The notes: a model not told the origin generated them from the sequence alone. Shown: positions 7,580-17,514, numbered from the stretch's first letter. The stretch: DNA of 39,689 bases from Desulfobacula sp. (GCA_020048635.1 JAIFMF010000151.1:1-39689), one strand, 5' to 3'. Numbers and translations: made by a program.

Positions 7580-8521
7580 ATGATGAGAAATATTATTTTG
7601 ATCATTTTCGCCGCGGTTCTTTTTCTGGCATATAATGCCGCTTATATTGTTGATGAAACAGAACAGGTTGTCATCACTCAATTTGGTAAGGTTGTGGGTG
7701 ATCCCATAACATCGTCCGGCCTGAAATTCAAGCTGCCTTTTTTTCAGAAAGCCAATGTTTTCGCTAAAAACCTTTTGACCTGGAATGGTATTCCAGGTCA
7801 AGTTCCGACACAGGATAAAACCTATATCTATGTAGATAGCTTTGCAAGATGGAAAATTGTTGACCCGGTAAAATTTATTCAGACGGTAAACAATGAGATG
7901 TCTGCCATTGACCGCCTTAATGGTATTATTGATCCTGCGGTAAGAAACCTGATCACCTCTCACCCCTTGGTTGAAAGTGTCAGGAATACGGATCGATCCA
8001 TGGATACCTTTGAATATGACGTTGATGAAAATGTTAAGCGGGTTCAATATAAAATCAATCTGGGGCGGGATGAAATCACTAGACTGATCGTTGAACAGGC
8101 CAGTGAAAAACTCAAAGAATTCGGTATCGAGCTTGTGGATGTGAAGATCAAACGGATCAATTATATTGATAATGTCCGCCAGGCTGTATACGAACGGATG
8201 ATTGCAGAAAGAAAGCAGATTGCGGAAAAATATAGAGCCGAGGGAGAAGGTGAGGCCAGTAATATCCGAGGAGAGAAGGAAAAAGAGCTTCAGGTTATCA
8301 AATCCCAGGCATATAGGGATTCTCAGAAAATAAAAGGGGATGCGGATGGGGAAGCCGCAAGGATTTATTCGACAGCCTACGGTGCTGATCCTGAGTTCTA
8401 TGCGTTTCTAAAATCATTGGAAGTGTACAAGGAATCGTTGAAAAAAGACACCACACTGATCCTTTCCACAAATTCCGAATTCATGAAATATCTGAAAGGG
8501 ATTGGGAAAGAATTAAAATAA
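7580..8521 (+). CDS. hflC: HflC, FtsH-associated SPFH protein
   Basis: This 313-residue partner of HflK has an N-terminal signal-anchor (IILIIFAAVLFLAYNAAYIV) at residues 4-23. The SPFH domain begins EQVVITQFGKVVGDPITSSG. The coiled-coil holds the HflC signature ERMIAERKQIAEKYRAEGEG near 210-229 and the conserved GADPEFYAFLKSLE near 272-285. The C-terminus ends KYLKGIGKELK. It is the last gene of the hflKC pair: a perfect 13-bp hairpin follows, and the next gene is on the opposite strand. Confidence 0.95.
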   Translation: MMRNIILIIFAAVLFLAYNAAYIVDETEQVVITQFGKVVGDPITSSGLKFKLPFFQKANVFAKNLLTWNGIPGQVPTQDKTYIYVDSFARWKIVDPVKFIQTVNNEMSAIDRLNGIIDPAVRNLITSHPLVESVRNTDRSMDTFEYDVDENVKRVQYKINLGRDEITRLIVEQASEKLKEFGIELVDVKIKRINYIDNVRQAVYERMIAERKQIAEKYRAEGEGEASNIRGEKEKELQVIKSQAYRDSQKIKGDADGEAARIYSTAYGADPEFYAFLKSLEVYKESLKKDTTLILSTNSEFMKYLKGIGKELK

Positions 8522-8528
8522 ACGATTT

Positions 8529-8558
8529 GAGTATTGAGTTGTTTGCAACTCAATACTC
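8529..8558. terminator. hairpin between convergent hflC and bS22 genes
   Basis: gagtattgagttg and its exact complement enclose the loop tttg, giving a 13-bp perfect stem 8 bases after the hflC stop. Neither side has a strong U-tract, so it may act as a weak bidirectional terminator or an RNA-stabilising structure for both convergent transcripts. Confidence 0.6.
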
Positions 8559-8574
8559 CTCAGTATCTTAAAAG

Positions 8575-8670
8575 CTATTTTTTCTTTCTCTGGTGTCTGG
8601 TTTTGGCAAGGAGTTTTTTGTGTTTATGCTTTCTCATCTTTTTTCTCCGTTTTTTCATTACACTGCTCAA
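8575..8670 (-). CDS. bS22/mS38-like small ribosomal protein (AURKAIP1/COX24 domain)
   Basis: A 31-residue, extremely basic frame starts at TTG 8670. A near-perfect Shine-Dalgarno, aaggaggtgat, lies about 5 bases upstream. The product reads MSSVMKKRRKKMRKHKHKKL and continues with LAKTRHQRKKK. This is the AURKAIP1/COX24 motif, KKRRKKMxKHKxKKxLxxTRxQRRK, found in mycobacterial bS22 and in the C-terminus of mitochondrial mS38, both small-subunit ribosomal proteins. Sixteen of 31 residues are Lys or Arg. The small size means gene callers easily overlook it. It is monocistronic, convergent with hflC. The function as a ribosomal protein is inferred from these relatives. Confidence 0.85.
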   Translation of the reverse strand: MSSVMKKRRKKMRKHKHKKLLAKTRHQRKKK

Positions 8671-8782
8671 AAAAATCACCTCCTTTGTTTAGCTTATATT
8701 TTATTGATTTAATTGACTGGTCACTATAGCATAACAGTTTGCCAAATGTCCATTTTTTTATTCGTACAAAGAAAGACGCTGG

Positions 8783-9319
8783 ATGCATAAGCCAAAATAC
8801 TTTAACAGGGAAGAACTTTTAAAAGTTGATGAAGCCGTTAAAATTTCAGAAGAGTTGGTGAATAATTTTTTTAAAATGTCATCAGGCCAATGGTTGAGGA
8901 ACAGGTATGATATCAAGACAGCCAAAGACCTTGATGGGCATGAGTATGTGCAGGGTCCTTTTGCCCAGGTGATTAAATATGAAGCGCGGAAAAAAGAGGC
9001 TCCTTTGGGGTCGTCTTCATATACCCTTTATAAGGTCTGCCTACAGGATGATAGCATCCTTTCCACAATTCAAAAGGAAAACCTGCTTCTGGAGCCGTTT
9101 CTTTTATACATCCTCAGCCATGAACTTGTACACATTATCCGTTTTTCAAAATATAAACAGCGCTATGAAAACAAAAATGAGGCAGATGTAACATTGGATG
9201 AAGAAAGACAGGTTCACTTTCTGACCCATGAAATTTTAAAGCCTTTTACTATCCATGGATTGATGAAAGTATTTGATTTTTATAAGGATTGGCGCGCAGG
9301 CAATAATTTTGAGTCATAG
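8783..9319 (+). CDS. HExxH-containing putative metallopeptidase, unknown family
   Basis: This 178-residue protein without a signal peptide carries HELVHIIRF near residues 113-121, an HExxH zinc motif in a predicted helix (FLLYILSHELVHIIRF). It is followed about 25 residues later by DEERQVHFLTHEIL, where the acidic pair could give a third zinc ligand. The flanking sequence does not match a peptidase family I can name, and the N-terminal half (TAKDLDGHEYVQGPFAQVIK) is unfamiliar. It sits between the bS22-like gene and the fmdB-groESL transcript on the plus strand, with a weak ribosome site. A proteolytic or metal-binding role is inference from the motif alone. Confidence 0.6.
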   Translation: MHKPKYFNREELLKVDEAVKISEELVNNFFKMSSGQWLRNRYDIKTAKDLDGHEYVQGPFAQVIKYEARKKEAPLGSSSYTLYKVCLQDDSILSTIQKENLLLEPFLLYILSHELVHIIRFSKYKQRYENKNEADVTLDEERQVHFLTHEILKPFTIHGLMKVFDFYKDWRAGNNFES

Positions 9320-9342
9320 ATTAAAAAAATGAATAAACTTTC

Positions 9343-9370
9343 TTGACAAGGAGGAAAGGCGAGTTATTTT
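9343..9370 (+). promoter_or_regulatory. sigma70-like promoter upstream of fmdB-groESL
   Basis: A consensus -35 TTGACA is followed after 16 bases by TATTTT, placing initiation about 40 bases before the zinc-ribbon gene. No CIRCE inverted repeat was found upstream of either this gene or groES, so HrcA control is not supported by the sequence. Confidence 0.5.
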
Positions 9371-9417
9371 ATGAATGATTTTTCGAGAGGACCAAAAAAA
9401 AACGGAGAATTAGGAAA

Positions 9418-9696
9418 ATGCCGGTTTACGAGTATCAATGTATGGATTGTGGAAAAATAGATGAGGTATTTCAGAAAATATCAGATCCAGTTCGAACTAC
9501 TTGTCCTCATTGCAAGGGAAGATTAAACAAGCTTATCTCACAGAGTTCATTTCATCTTAAAGGATCGGGCTGGTATGTCACTGATTATGGGGGAGCAAAG
9601 ACAGGAAGCGAAACAAAATCAGGAATAAAATCAGAGACAAAACCCGATACAACATCCAACGAACCAAAAACGGTTTCTGCTAAAGATTCAGATTAA
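9418..9696 (+). CDS. FmdB-type zinc-ribbon protein
   Basis: This 92-residue protein opens with MPVYEYQCMDCGK, continues with the second knuckle TCPHCKGRLNKLIS, and has the FHLKGSGWYVTDYG segment: the FmdB/CxxC_CxxC_SSSS regulatory-type zinc ribbon. The C-terminal 30 residues are a low-complexity Lys/Ser/Thr tail. The family is widespread, often beside chaperone or stress genes, and its exact role is not established. The gene precedes groES by 79 bases and may be cotranscribed with groESL. A ribosome site, ggag, is present about 12 bases before the ATG. Confidence 0.85.
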   Translation: MPVYEYQCMDCGKIDEVFQKISDPVRTTCPHCKGRLNKLISQSSFHLKGSGWYVTDYGGAKTGSETKSGIKSETKPDTTSNEPKTVSAKDSD

Positions 9697-9775
9697 AAAA
9701 AGCAGAAACTCAAAATAAAACCATCAAATACATTTACATTAAAACAACAAATAGTATTTAAAGGAGAAATTGATC

Positions 9776-10063
9776 ATGAGTTTGAGACCACTAAGTGACA
9801 GGATTCTAGTTCAGCGTATGGAAGAGGATGTTAAAACCAAAGGCGGCATTATCATCCCTGACACAGCAAAAGAAAAACCGGTAGAAGGAAAAGTTGTGGC
9901 TACCGGCAGAGGTCGGATGGGTGAAGATGGAAAACTTCTCCCGATGGATGTAAAAGTCGGCGATCGGGTCCTTTTCAGCAAATACGGCGGAACCGAAGTG
10001 AAAATTGACGGTTCGGATTATCTTATCTTACGTCAGGATGATGTTCTTGGAATTATTGAATAA
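9776..10063 (+). CDS. groES: co-chaperonin GroES
   Basis: ATG 9776 follows aaggag by 8 bases; a TTG two codons upstream is not needed. The 95-residue protein has the complete GroES fold: [20 protein letters not shown], the mobile loop [13 protein letters not shown] that contacts GroEL, the roof-region [20 protein letters not shown], and the C-terminal [15 protein letters not shown]. It caps the GroEL ring during ATP-driven folding. groEL follows 36 bases downstream. Confidence 0.98.
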   Translation: MSLRPLSDRILVQRMEEDVKTKGGIIIPDTAKEKPVEGKVVATGRGRMGEDGKLLPMDVKVGDRVLFSKYGGTEVKIDGSDYLILRQDDVLGIIE

Positions 10064-10069
10064 CCATAA

Positions 10070-11752
<1,683 letters not shown>

Positions 11753-11789
11753 TTTCCCATCAAATGACCCTGCTCATATGAGTTTATAT

Positions 11790-11820
11790 AAGCTCCTGCA
11801 TATTTATTGTGCAGGAGCTT
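11790..11820 (+). terminator. hairpin after groEL
   Basis: aagctcctgca and tgcaggagctt form an 11-bp perfect stem with a 9-base loop, 38 bases after the groEL stop. The downstream side has only a short T-containing tail (taccattt), so intrinsic termination may be partial. Confidence 0.65.
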
Positions 11821-11865
11821 TACCATTTGGACGGGAGGGGTGCAGTAAAACCCTTTAATAAGAAC

Positions 11866-11892
11866 TTGACATGCAATGACTGCTCGTATACT
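11866..11892 (+). promoter_or_regulatory. possible sigma70 promoter for the tol-pal operon
   Basis: TTGACA at 11866 and TATACT at 11887 are near consensus but only 15 bases apart. They lie 60 bases before tolQ and after the groEL hairpin, which is the expected position for the operon's promoter. Confidence 0.5.
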
Positions 11893-11951
11893 AAAGTTAT
11901 GATTTTTTTGTTTTACAAACATCAGGAAGGTAAATTTGTAAGAGAGGTTAT

Positions 11952-12662
11952 ATGACCACTGAAAGTATTGGACTGTTTTATATGTTGAGCGAGGCAGGTC
12001 CGATTGTCAAATTCGTTATGCTGTTGCTGTTGTTTTTTTCAATAACATCATGGGCGATAATCTTTATAAAGATCAGGTATATTCGAAAAGCATTCAAAGA
12101 TTCAGCCGAGTTTACGGATATTTTCTGGCAGTGCCGGAACCTTGCAGATGCCTTTTCAAAAGCAAAGGCTTTAAGGTCAAGTCCGCTGGCCAGGATTTTC
12201 ATTGCCGCATATATGGAGATGGCAAGATCGGACGGCAATGAGACAAAAAAAACATCACTAAAAAAAACCGAAGGGTCATATTTACAGAGTATTGGAAGTG
12301 TCAACCGATCATTGAAGCGAACCATGAATGTTGAAATGAGACGACTGGTTCAGTTGGTCCCTTTTCTAGCCACAGCAGGTAATACAGCGCCGTTTATAGG
12401 CCTTTTTGGAACGGTCTGGGGGATTATGGACACCTTTCAGGGGATCGGATTGAGCGGGTCGGCAAGCCTTGCCGTTGTTGCTCCCGGTATTTCAGAAGCA
12501 CTGGTGGCAACTGCAGCAGGATTGGCAGTGGCTATACCAGCGGTGATTGCGTATAATTTCTTTAACGATAGAATCAGGGTTTTCGATTCTGAAATGCAGA
12601 GTTTTTCTTCAGATATTTTAAATATTATAGAACGTGACATTCAAAAGCAAATGGAGGAATAA
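11952..12662 (+). CDS. tolQ: TolQ, proton channel of the Tol-Pal system
   Basis: This 236-residue inner-membrane protein has the three TolQ/ExbB transmembrane segments at roughly residues 19-39, 136-158 and 182-203. The conserved core includes LATAGNTAPFIGLFGTVWGI and VAPGISEALVATAAGLAVAI, with the Thr and Gly residues that line the proton path. TolQ with TolR couples the proton motive force to TolA, which pulls the outer membrane inward at division. The final TAA shares a base with the ATG of tolR (TAATG), indicating coupled translation and fixed stoichiometry. Confidence 0.95.
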   Translation: MTTESIGLFYMLSEAGPIVKFVMLLLLFFSITSWAIIFIKIRYIRKAFKDSAEFTDIFWQCRNLADAFSKAKALRSSPLARIFIAAYMEMARSDGNETKKTSLKKTEGSYLQSIGSVNRSLKRTMNVEMRRLVQLVPFLATAGNTAPFIGLFGTVWGIMDTFQGIGLSGSASLAVVAPGISEALVATAAGLAVAIPAVIAYNFFNDRIRVFDSEMQSFSSDILNIIERDIQKQMEE

Positions 12663-13078
12663 TGCAAACAGGTTCCGGTAATGGCCAATTCATGTCCGAG
12701 ATCAATGTCACGCCTTTTGTGGACGTAATGTTGGTGCTTCTGATTATTTTTATGGTGACGGCACCCATGATGGTTCAGGGTATTAATGTGAATTTACCGA
12801 AAGCGACTGCAAAAGCCTTGAAAGGTGACGAGGAACGCCTGATTATCTCCATTGATAATGAGATGAAAGTTTTTATTAATGAGCAAGTTGTCAGTGTTGA
12901 ATTTTTAACTCAGAAACTTGCGGCAATACTTGAAAATCTGAAAACTAAGGATGTATATCTTAAGGCGGACAAACAGGTGCCATATGGGGTAGTGGTCAAT
13001 GTGATTTCCAAGATAAAAAAGGCAGGGGTTGACAGCCTCGGGATGATCACACTGCCGGATAATGAAGATAAGTCCTGA
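12662..13078 (+). CDS. tolR: TolR, stator partner of TolQ
   Basis: This 138-residue protein has a short cytoplasmic N-terminus, one transmembrane helix at about residues 17-38 carrying the essential Asp in NVTPFVDVMLVLLIIF (residue 21), and a periplasmic domain with the VYLKADKQVPYGVVVNVI strand-helix typical of TolR/ExbD. It binds TolQ and transmits proton flow to TolA. It begins on the last base of tolQ and lies 12 bases before the TolA gene, as expected for the operon. Confidence 0.95.
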   Translation: MQTGSGNGQFMSEINVTPFVDVMLVLLIIFMVTAPMMVQGINVNLPKATAKALKGDEERLIISIDNEMKVFINEQVVSVEFLTQKLAAILENLKTKDVYLKADKQVPYGVVVNVISKIKKAGVDSLGMITLPDNEDKS

Positions 13079-13090
13079 TAAACGACAGGT

Positions 13091-14044
13091 ATGAGTTCTC
13101 AGGAGAGTTTTAAAAAAAGAAGAGGATCTCTTCTAAACCCCATGGATCAGGACAATAAAACCGGGCTTATTTTTTTTGTTGTTTCTCTTGTGGTTCATGG
13201 CTTGTTTTTTGGAGGGCTTATTTTTTTTCAAAATTTTCACTTTGCCAGATCGATGCCACCGGTTATTCAGATCGATCTTGTTTCTTTTGCTTCCATGGCA
13301 GGGTCTGATAAATCAGGTGGAGGAGGAGAATCTGCAAAGAAAGTCAAAGATGAGGTAAAAAATGAAAGTCAGGCGGTTAAAGAAGCAGGCGCTCCGATCC
13401 AGCCGGCTGAAACAAAAAAAGAGGAGCCACCCCCTGTTATTAAACCGGATATCAGTTTAAAAACAAAACCAAAAGATTTAAAAGATCTACTGGCTGAGCA
13501 GGAAAAAAAAATTAAAGAAGATGAAAAGAAAAAAGAGGAAAAAGTTAATCAAAAGACACCTCTGAAGGAACCGAACACGGGAAAAACAGTAGACAAACCA
13601 AATGAAAAGCAGGACGGAAATAACCTATCTGAGGTTTTAGGCCGTCTCCGGAAAAAGGTCGCCGAACAGGGGAGTTTAAAACAAGGTGAAGGTGGCGATG
13701 GTCATGAAGGTGAAGGGAAAGGGGGTTCCCCGGAGGGAAGTGGAAAAGGCGGAGCAAGTCCCTTAGAGCTTTATCTTAATGAACTAGGGTTGCGAATTCG
13801 AGAAAACTGGGTGTTCAATGAAAGTCTTGCCAGGGTGGACCGAAACTTGGAGGTTAGAATTTTAATCAAAATTTTAAAGAGTGGAGAGATAAGGGATATT
13901 ATTTTTGAAACACGATCAGGAAATTCTTATCTTGATGAGTCTGCAAAAAAAGCGATCATGAAGATTAATTCTTTAAAGCCTTTACCGGCTGGAATGTATT
14001 CCTATGATCTGGGTTTGATTTTTACACCTGAGGGCTTGAAATAG
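13091..14044 (+). CDS. tolA: TolA-like TonB-family energy transducer
   Basis: This 317-residue protein has a cytoplasmic N-terminus, a single signal-anchor at about residues 27-48, a long Lys/Glu/Pro-rich periplasmic stalk (residues 80-200) and a Gly-rich hinge. The C-terminal domain LYLNELGLRIRENWVFNES...VRILIKILKSGEIRDI is the TolA/TonB C-terminal fold that engages TolB and Pal. Placement between tolR and tolB supports TolA rather than TonB. The stalk sequence is not conserved, as usual for the family. Confidence 0.9.
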   Translation: MSSQESFKKRRGSLLNPMDQDNKTGLIFFVVSLVVHGLFFGGLIFFQNFHFARSMPPVIQIDLVSFASMAGSDKSGGGGESAKKVKDEVKNESQAVKEAGAPIQPAETKKEEPPPVIKPDISLKTKPKDLKDLLAEQEKKIKEDEKKKEEKVNQKTPLKEPNTGKTVDKPNEKQDGNNLSEVLGRLRKKVAEQGSLKQGEGGDGHEGEGKGGSPEGSGKGGASPLELYLNELGLRIRENWVFNESLARVDRNLEVRILIKILKSGEIRDIIFETRSGNSYLDESAKKAIMKINSLKPLPAGMYSYDLGLIFTPEGLK

Positions 14045-14081
14045 AAGTATCTATAATCAAAAATGGTATGGTATATTTTTT

Positions 14082-15419
14082 ATGATGAAAAAAATAATTC
14101 TGCAGGGGTTCTATTGTTTTTTGTTCATGGTTTGTTTTGAGATACCTGTTTGCAACGGGGTAACTTATATCAACATCGGCAGCCCATTGCTGAAAAAAGC
14201 ACCTGTTGCAGTTCCGGATTTTAAAGCCTTAAGTGGCAGTGCTGAAGAAGTGAAGCATGGGAAAACAGCAGTTCAAATATTATCAGAAGCATTGAATTTC
14301 ACTGGCTATCTGAAAACCATGGATCCTGTTGCGTTTCTGGCTAATCCGGCTCAATCCGGGATTCAGCTCTCTGAAATCAATTTTAGAGATTGGAAGGGAA
14401 TCGGTGCAGACTATCTCATTACAGGCGGAGTACTCTCTGAAAGTCCGGGCAATATCAAATTTGAATTAAGGTTTTTTGATTCAATTAATTCAAAACTTCT
14501 TGTGGGAAAAGTATATACTGGCTCTGAATCACAGATCCGTAAAATGATGCATATGTTTTGCAGTGAAATAGCTTTTATTCTTACTGGGAAATATGGAGTC
14601 TTTGGTACTGAAATAGCTTTTGTTTCAACCGTAGATGGAAACAAGGAAATAATTACCTGTGATTTTGACGGGCAGAATATTAAACAGATCACTTTCCATA
14701 AAAGCATTACTCTTTCTCCATCCTGGTCATCGGATGGTAAGTGGCTGGCTTATGTTTCCTATGCAAAGGGGAAACCGGATATTTATATTAAAAACCTCCA
14801 GGAAAATAGAGGGGCTATAGTTGATTTCAAAGGAATGAATATTTCTCCGGACTGGATGCCGGGGCAGCAGAAACTTGCAGCCGCATTAAGTTTTTCTGGT
14901 GATCAGGAAATTTATCTATTGACCATCAATGGAGAAGTGATTAAAAGATTAACTGACAGTTTGGGAATTGATGTATCGCCTAAATTTTCACCGGATGGTC
15001 AGAAAATTGCGTTTACATCAAAGCGTGCGGGGACTCCCCAGATATTTATTCAGGATATTGATTCCGGGAGTGTAAAAAGGTTGACGTTTAATGGTTTAAA
15101 TAATACCTCGCCAGCTTGGTCTCCGGATGGAAAAAAGATAGCCTATGTAGGCATAGAAAAAAATAATATTGATATTTTTGTGATGAGTATTGATTCAGGC
15201 GTGCCGGTTCAGTTGACTGCGGATTCAGGTGATAATGAAGATCCGGTCTGGTCACCTGATGGAAGTATGCTGGCCTTTACATCAACACGTGAGGGTGGTG
15301 TGCCAAGGATCTTTGTCATGAATGCTTCAGGAACCGACCAAAGAAGGCTTTTGAACATGAGTGGCAAGCAGACCCAGCCGGACTGGTCAATTTCAGATAG
15401 TACGAGAGAAGGTATGTAG
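14082..15419 (+). CDS. tolB: TolB periplasmic beta-propeller
   Basis: The 445-residue protein has a signal peptide (residues 1-24), an N-terminal alpha/beta domain beginning TYINIGSPLLKKAPVAVPDF, and a C-terminal six-bladed propeller with repeated WSSDGKWLAYVS, FSPDGQKIAFTS, WSPDGKKIAYVG and WSPDGSMLAFTS strands. TolB shuttles between Pal and TolA/OmpA in the periplasm. It follows the TolA gene by 37 bases and precedes pal by 28 bases. Confidence 0.97.
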   Translation: MMKKIILQGFYCFLFMVCFEIPVCNGVTYINIGSPLLKKAPVAVPDFKALSGSAEEVKHGKTAVQILSEALNFTGYLKTMDPVAFLANPAQSGIQLSEINFRDWKGIGADYLITGGVLSESPGNIKFELRFFDSINSKLLVGKVYTGSESQIRKMMHMFCSEIAFILTGKYGVFGTEIAFVSTVDGNKEIITCDFDGQNIKQITFHKSITLSPSWSSDGKWLAYVSYAKGKPDIYIKNLQENRGAIVDFKGMNISPDWMPGQQKLAAALSFSGDQEIYLLTINGEVIKRLTDSLGIDVSPKFSPDGQKIAFTSKRAGTPQIFIQDIDSGSVKRLTFNGLNNTSPAWSPDGKKIAYVGIEKNNIDIFVMSIDSGVPVQLTADSGDNEDPVWSPDGSMLAFTSTREGGVPRIFVMNASGTDQRRLLNMSGKQTQPDWSISDSTREGM

Positions 15420-15447
15420 GTATTTAATAATTAAAAGGGGGAAAAAA

Positions 15448-15999
15448 ATGAAAAGGAAAATTTGGTTAAATGTATTACTGGCAGTTCTTGTTGCAGGTCT
15501 TTTCTTTACAGTGTCATGTGCAAAAAAAGAAGTTGTTTCTGATGCCGGAACTGTAAAACAAGCATCGGCTGCTAAATCTGCGGATGATGCAGATGCAAAA
15601 GCTAAAGCAGATGCAGCAGCAAAAGAAGCTGCAGCTGCAGCTGCAAAGTTAGCTGCTGCAAAAAAAGCATTTGAAAATGAAGATGTTCATTTTGACTATG
15701 ACAGTTCAGACTTGACAGCCGCTGCTAAAACTCTGTTAAAAGACAAAGTCGCATGGTTAACTGCAAATGCATCTGCTGGAGTTAACATTGAAGGACATTG
15801 TGATGAACGTGGTACAACCGAGTACAACCTTGCCTTGGGTGAACGCCGTGCGACTGCTGTAAAAGCCTATCTGGTCGATCTTGGTATTGCGGCCGCTCGT
15901 ATGAATACCATTAGTTTTGGTGAAGAAAAACCAATGGATAAAGGAAAAACAGAACTCGCCTATGCAATGAACAGACGAGCTCATTTTGTAGTTAAATAG
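15448..15999 (+). CDS. pal: peptidoglycan-associated lipoprotein Pal
   Basis: The start is ATG 15448, preceded by aaggggg; the frame is open upstream into tolB but lacks a start with a ribosome site. The 183-residue precursor has a lipoprotein signal peptide ending TVSC near residue 23. An Ala/Lys-rich linker follows, then the OmpA-like peptidoglycan-binding domain with VHFDYDSSDL, the meso-DAP binding GHCDERGTTEYN and GERRATAVKAYL, and a C-terminal MNRRAHFVVK. Pal tethers the outer membrane to peptidoglycan and is the receptor for TolB/TolA. A very stable hairpin lies between it and cpoB. Confidence 0.95.
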   Translation: MKRKIWLNVLLAVLVAGLFFTVSCAKKEVVSDAGTVKQASAAKSADDADAKAKADAAAKEAAAAAAKLAAAKKAFENEDVHFDYDSSDLTAAAKTLLKDKVAWLTANASAGVNIEGHCDERGTTEYNLALGERRATAVKAYLVDLGIAAARMNTISFGEEKPMDKGKTELAYAMNRRAHFVVK

Positions 16000-16021
16000 T
16001 CGATGGGATATTACTAAATGA

Positions 16022-16064
16022 ATTCAGGCGTAATACTTTGGCAGATAAAGTATTACGCCTGAAT
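16022..16064 (+). terminator. 18-bp perfect hairpin between pal and cpoB
   Basis: attcaggcgtaatacttt and its exact complement enclose a 7-base loop, beginning 22 bases after the pal stop. Only a modest T-run (ccttttg) follows at about 16073. It could be a partial terminator that lowers cpoB relative to pal, or a 3' stabiliser of the abundant pal transcript. Confidence 0.7.
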
Positions 16065-16097
16065 CATTAGGACCTTTTGTCTGTTTGGAGTGTGGTT

Positions 16098-17015
16098 ATG
16101 AAAATAAATTGTCTTTTTTATATTGTCATCGGGGCACTTTTTTTTTCCGGATGTGTTGAATCACAGCAATTTGTTGCCCTTGAAAACCGGGTGGCAGCAA
16201 TGGAAATGGAAAGGAAAAAGCAACTTAATACTCAGAATGAAAAAGATAGAGAACTTGAAACAATTCAATCAAAAATGAAAGAAGGGATCAAGCCGGAAGA
16301 TTATGCGAATATGAAGTACGATATTAAGATCCTCAAAGAAAATAATCAAAGGCTTCAAGGCTCAATAGAAGAAATAAACCATAACCTCGGGAATTACAGC
16401 AAAAAGGACAGGGAAGAGCTTGACAAGAGAATCGAAAGACTTGATAACGCAATTTCTCAGAATTATGAGAAGCTTGTTGAACTCGAAAAGTATCTGGGTC
16501 TGGAACCATCTCGTCCTGTAGATACCTCTAAAGAGGGTGCTGCAAAAAATGTTGTGGGAACTGAAAATAAAACTGCTATTTCCGGTGAATCCAAGAAAGA
16601 GGAAAACAAACCAGTTCCTTCCGGCGAATCCAAAAAAGAGATTGGGGAACAGGAATTATATGCATCAGCAAAAAAACTATTCGATGAAGGCGATAAAGCT
16701 AATGCACGCGCCCAGTTTGAAAATTTTATCAAAAAATTTCCAAAGTCTGAAAACGCCGACAATGCAAGATTCTGGATTGCAGATAGCTATTTTTCGGAAA
16801 AATGGTTTGAAAAGGCAATTTTGGAGTACCAGAAAGTTCTTGAAGATTACCCAAAAAGCAATAAAACAGCAGCAGCAAGGCTTAAGCAAGGTTATTCATT
16901 CGCAGAGCTGGGTGAAAAAGCAAATGCAAGACTTATCCTTAATGAATTGTTGAAAAAACACCCGGATTCAAATGAGGCAAAATTTGCCAAGGAAAAATTG
17001 AAAAGCTTACAGTAA
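16098..17015 (+). CDS. cpoB: CpoB/YbgF-like Tol-associated TPR lipoprotein
   Basis: ATG 16098 with ggag 7 bases upstream is preferred over the TTG seven codons earlier. The 305-residue protein has a signal peptide with a lipobox-like FFSGC near residue 19. This differs from E. coli CpoB, which is soluble in the periplasm. A coiled-coil runs from about 25 to 135, followed by a Lys/Glu/Ser linker and three tetratricopeptide repeats starting EQELYASAKKLFDEGD. CpoB coordinates PBP1B activity with Tol-driven constriction. Gene order after pal is the standard one. Confidence 0.88.
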   Translation: MKINCLFYIVIGALFFSGCVESQQFVALENRVAAMEMERKKQLNTQNEKDRELETIQSKMKEGIKPEDYANMKYDIKILKENNQRLQGSIEEINHNLGNYSKKDREELDKRIERLDNAISQNYEKLVELEKYLGLEPSRPVDTSKEGAAKNVVGTENKTAISGESKKEENKPVPSGESKKEIGEQELYASAKKLFDEGDKANARAQFENFIKKFPKSENADNARFWIADSYFSEKWFEKAILEYQKVLEDYPKSNKTAAARLKQGYSFAELGEKANARLILNELLKKHPDSNEAKFAKEKLKSLQ

Positions 17016-17028
17016 CTGTATTATTCCT

Positions 17029-17514
17029 ATGATCAAAGTAATAGGGATTGATCCGGGTTTGGCCGGTACGGGTATTGGTGTCATTCAGGGAAGCCATACT
17101 AAAATTTTGGGGTATTCTTTTGGAACTATTGCAACGGAGGCTGAAGATCCGATTCATTTCAGACTTCATGAGATTTATTCCAAAACATTGGAATTCCTTT
17201 GTGAGCAAAAGCCTGATTATGTAATAATAGAGGATATTTACTCTCTTGAAAAATTTCCTGGATCAGGTATTATGCTTGGAAAAGTTTCAGGCGTTTTGAT
17301 GCTGGCAGCCTATAAAGCAGGATTAAATATGGAAGAGATACCTGTCCGTGAGGTAAAAAAAATCATCTCCGGGAATGGAAGTGCAGACAAATATCAGATG
17401 GAACGGGCCATTCGAAACCAGCTGAACCATGATCAGCCCATCCGCCCTTTTCATGCATCAGACGCATTGGGCCTGGCTTTAACAGGATATTACAGGTATA
17501 GAAACACGCAATGA
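17029..17514 (+). CDS. ruvC: Holliday junction resolvase RuvC
   Basis: The 161-residue length is normal for RuvC. Catalytic acids appear in IGIDPGLAGTGIG (residues 4-16), VIIEDIYS near 66-73 and the C-terminal HASDALGLALTGYY near 141-154. It cleaves Holliday junctions resolved with RuvAB. The stop codon overlaps the start of ruvA (ATGA), indicating coupling, and cpoB lies 13 bases upstream. Confidence 0.96.
   Translation: MIKVIGIDPGLAGTGIGVIQGSHTKILGYSFGTIATEAEDPIHFRLHEIYSKTLEFLCEQKPDYVIIEDIYSLEKFPGSGIMLGKVSGVLMLAAYKAGLNMEEIPVREVKKIISGNGSADKYQMERAIRNQLNHDQPIRPFHASDALGLALTGYYRYRNTQ

Noticed and set aside
9770..9775. TTG start two codons ahead of groES
   Set aside because: aaggag is spaced correctly for ATG 9776, the family start.
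9697..9775. CIRCE element before groES
   Set aside because: No TTAGCACTC-N9-GAGTGCTAA inverted repeat could be found in the upstream region.
15361..15447. Upstream extension of the pal frame into tolB
   Set aside because: The family start with lipoprotein signal and a clear ribosome site is at 15448; the extension lies inside tolB.
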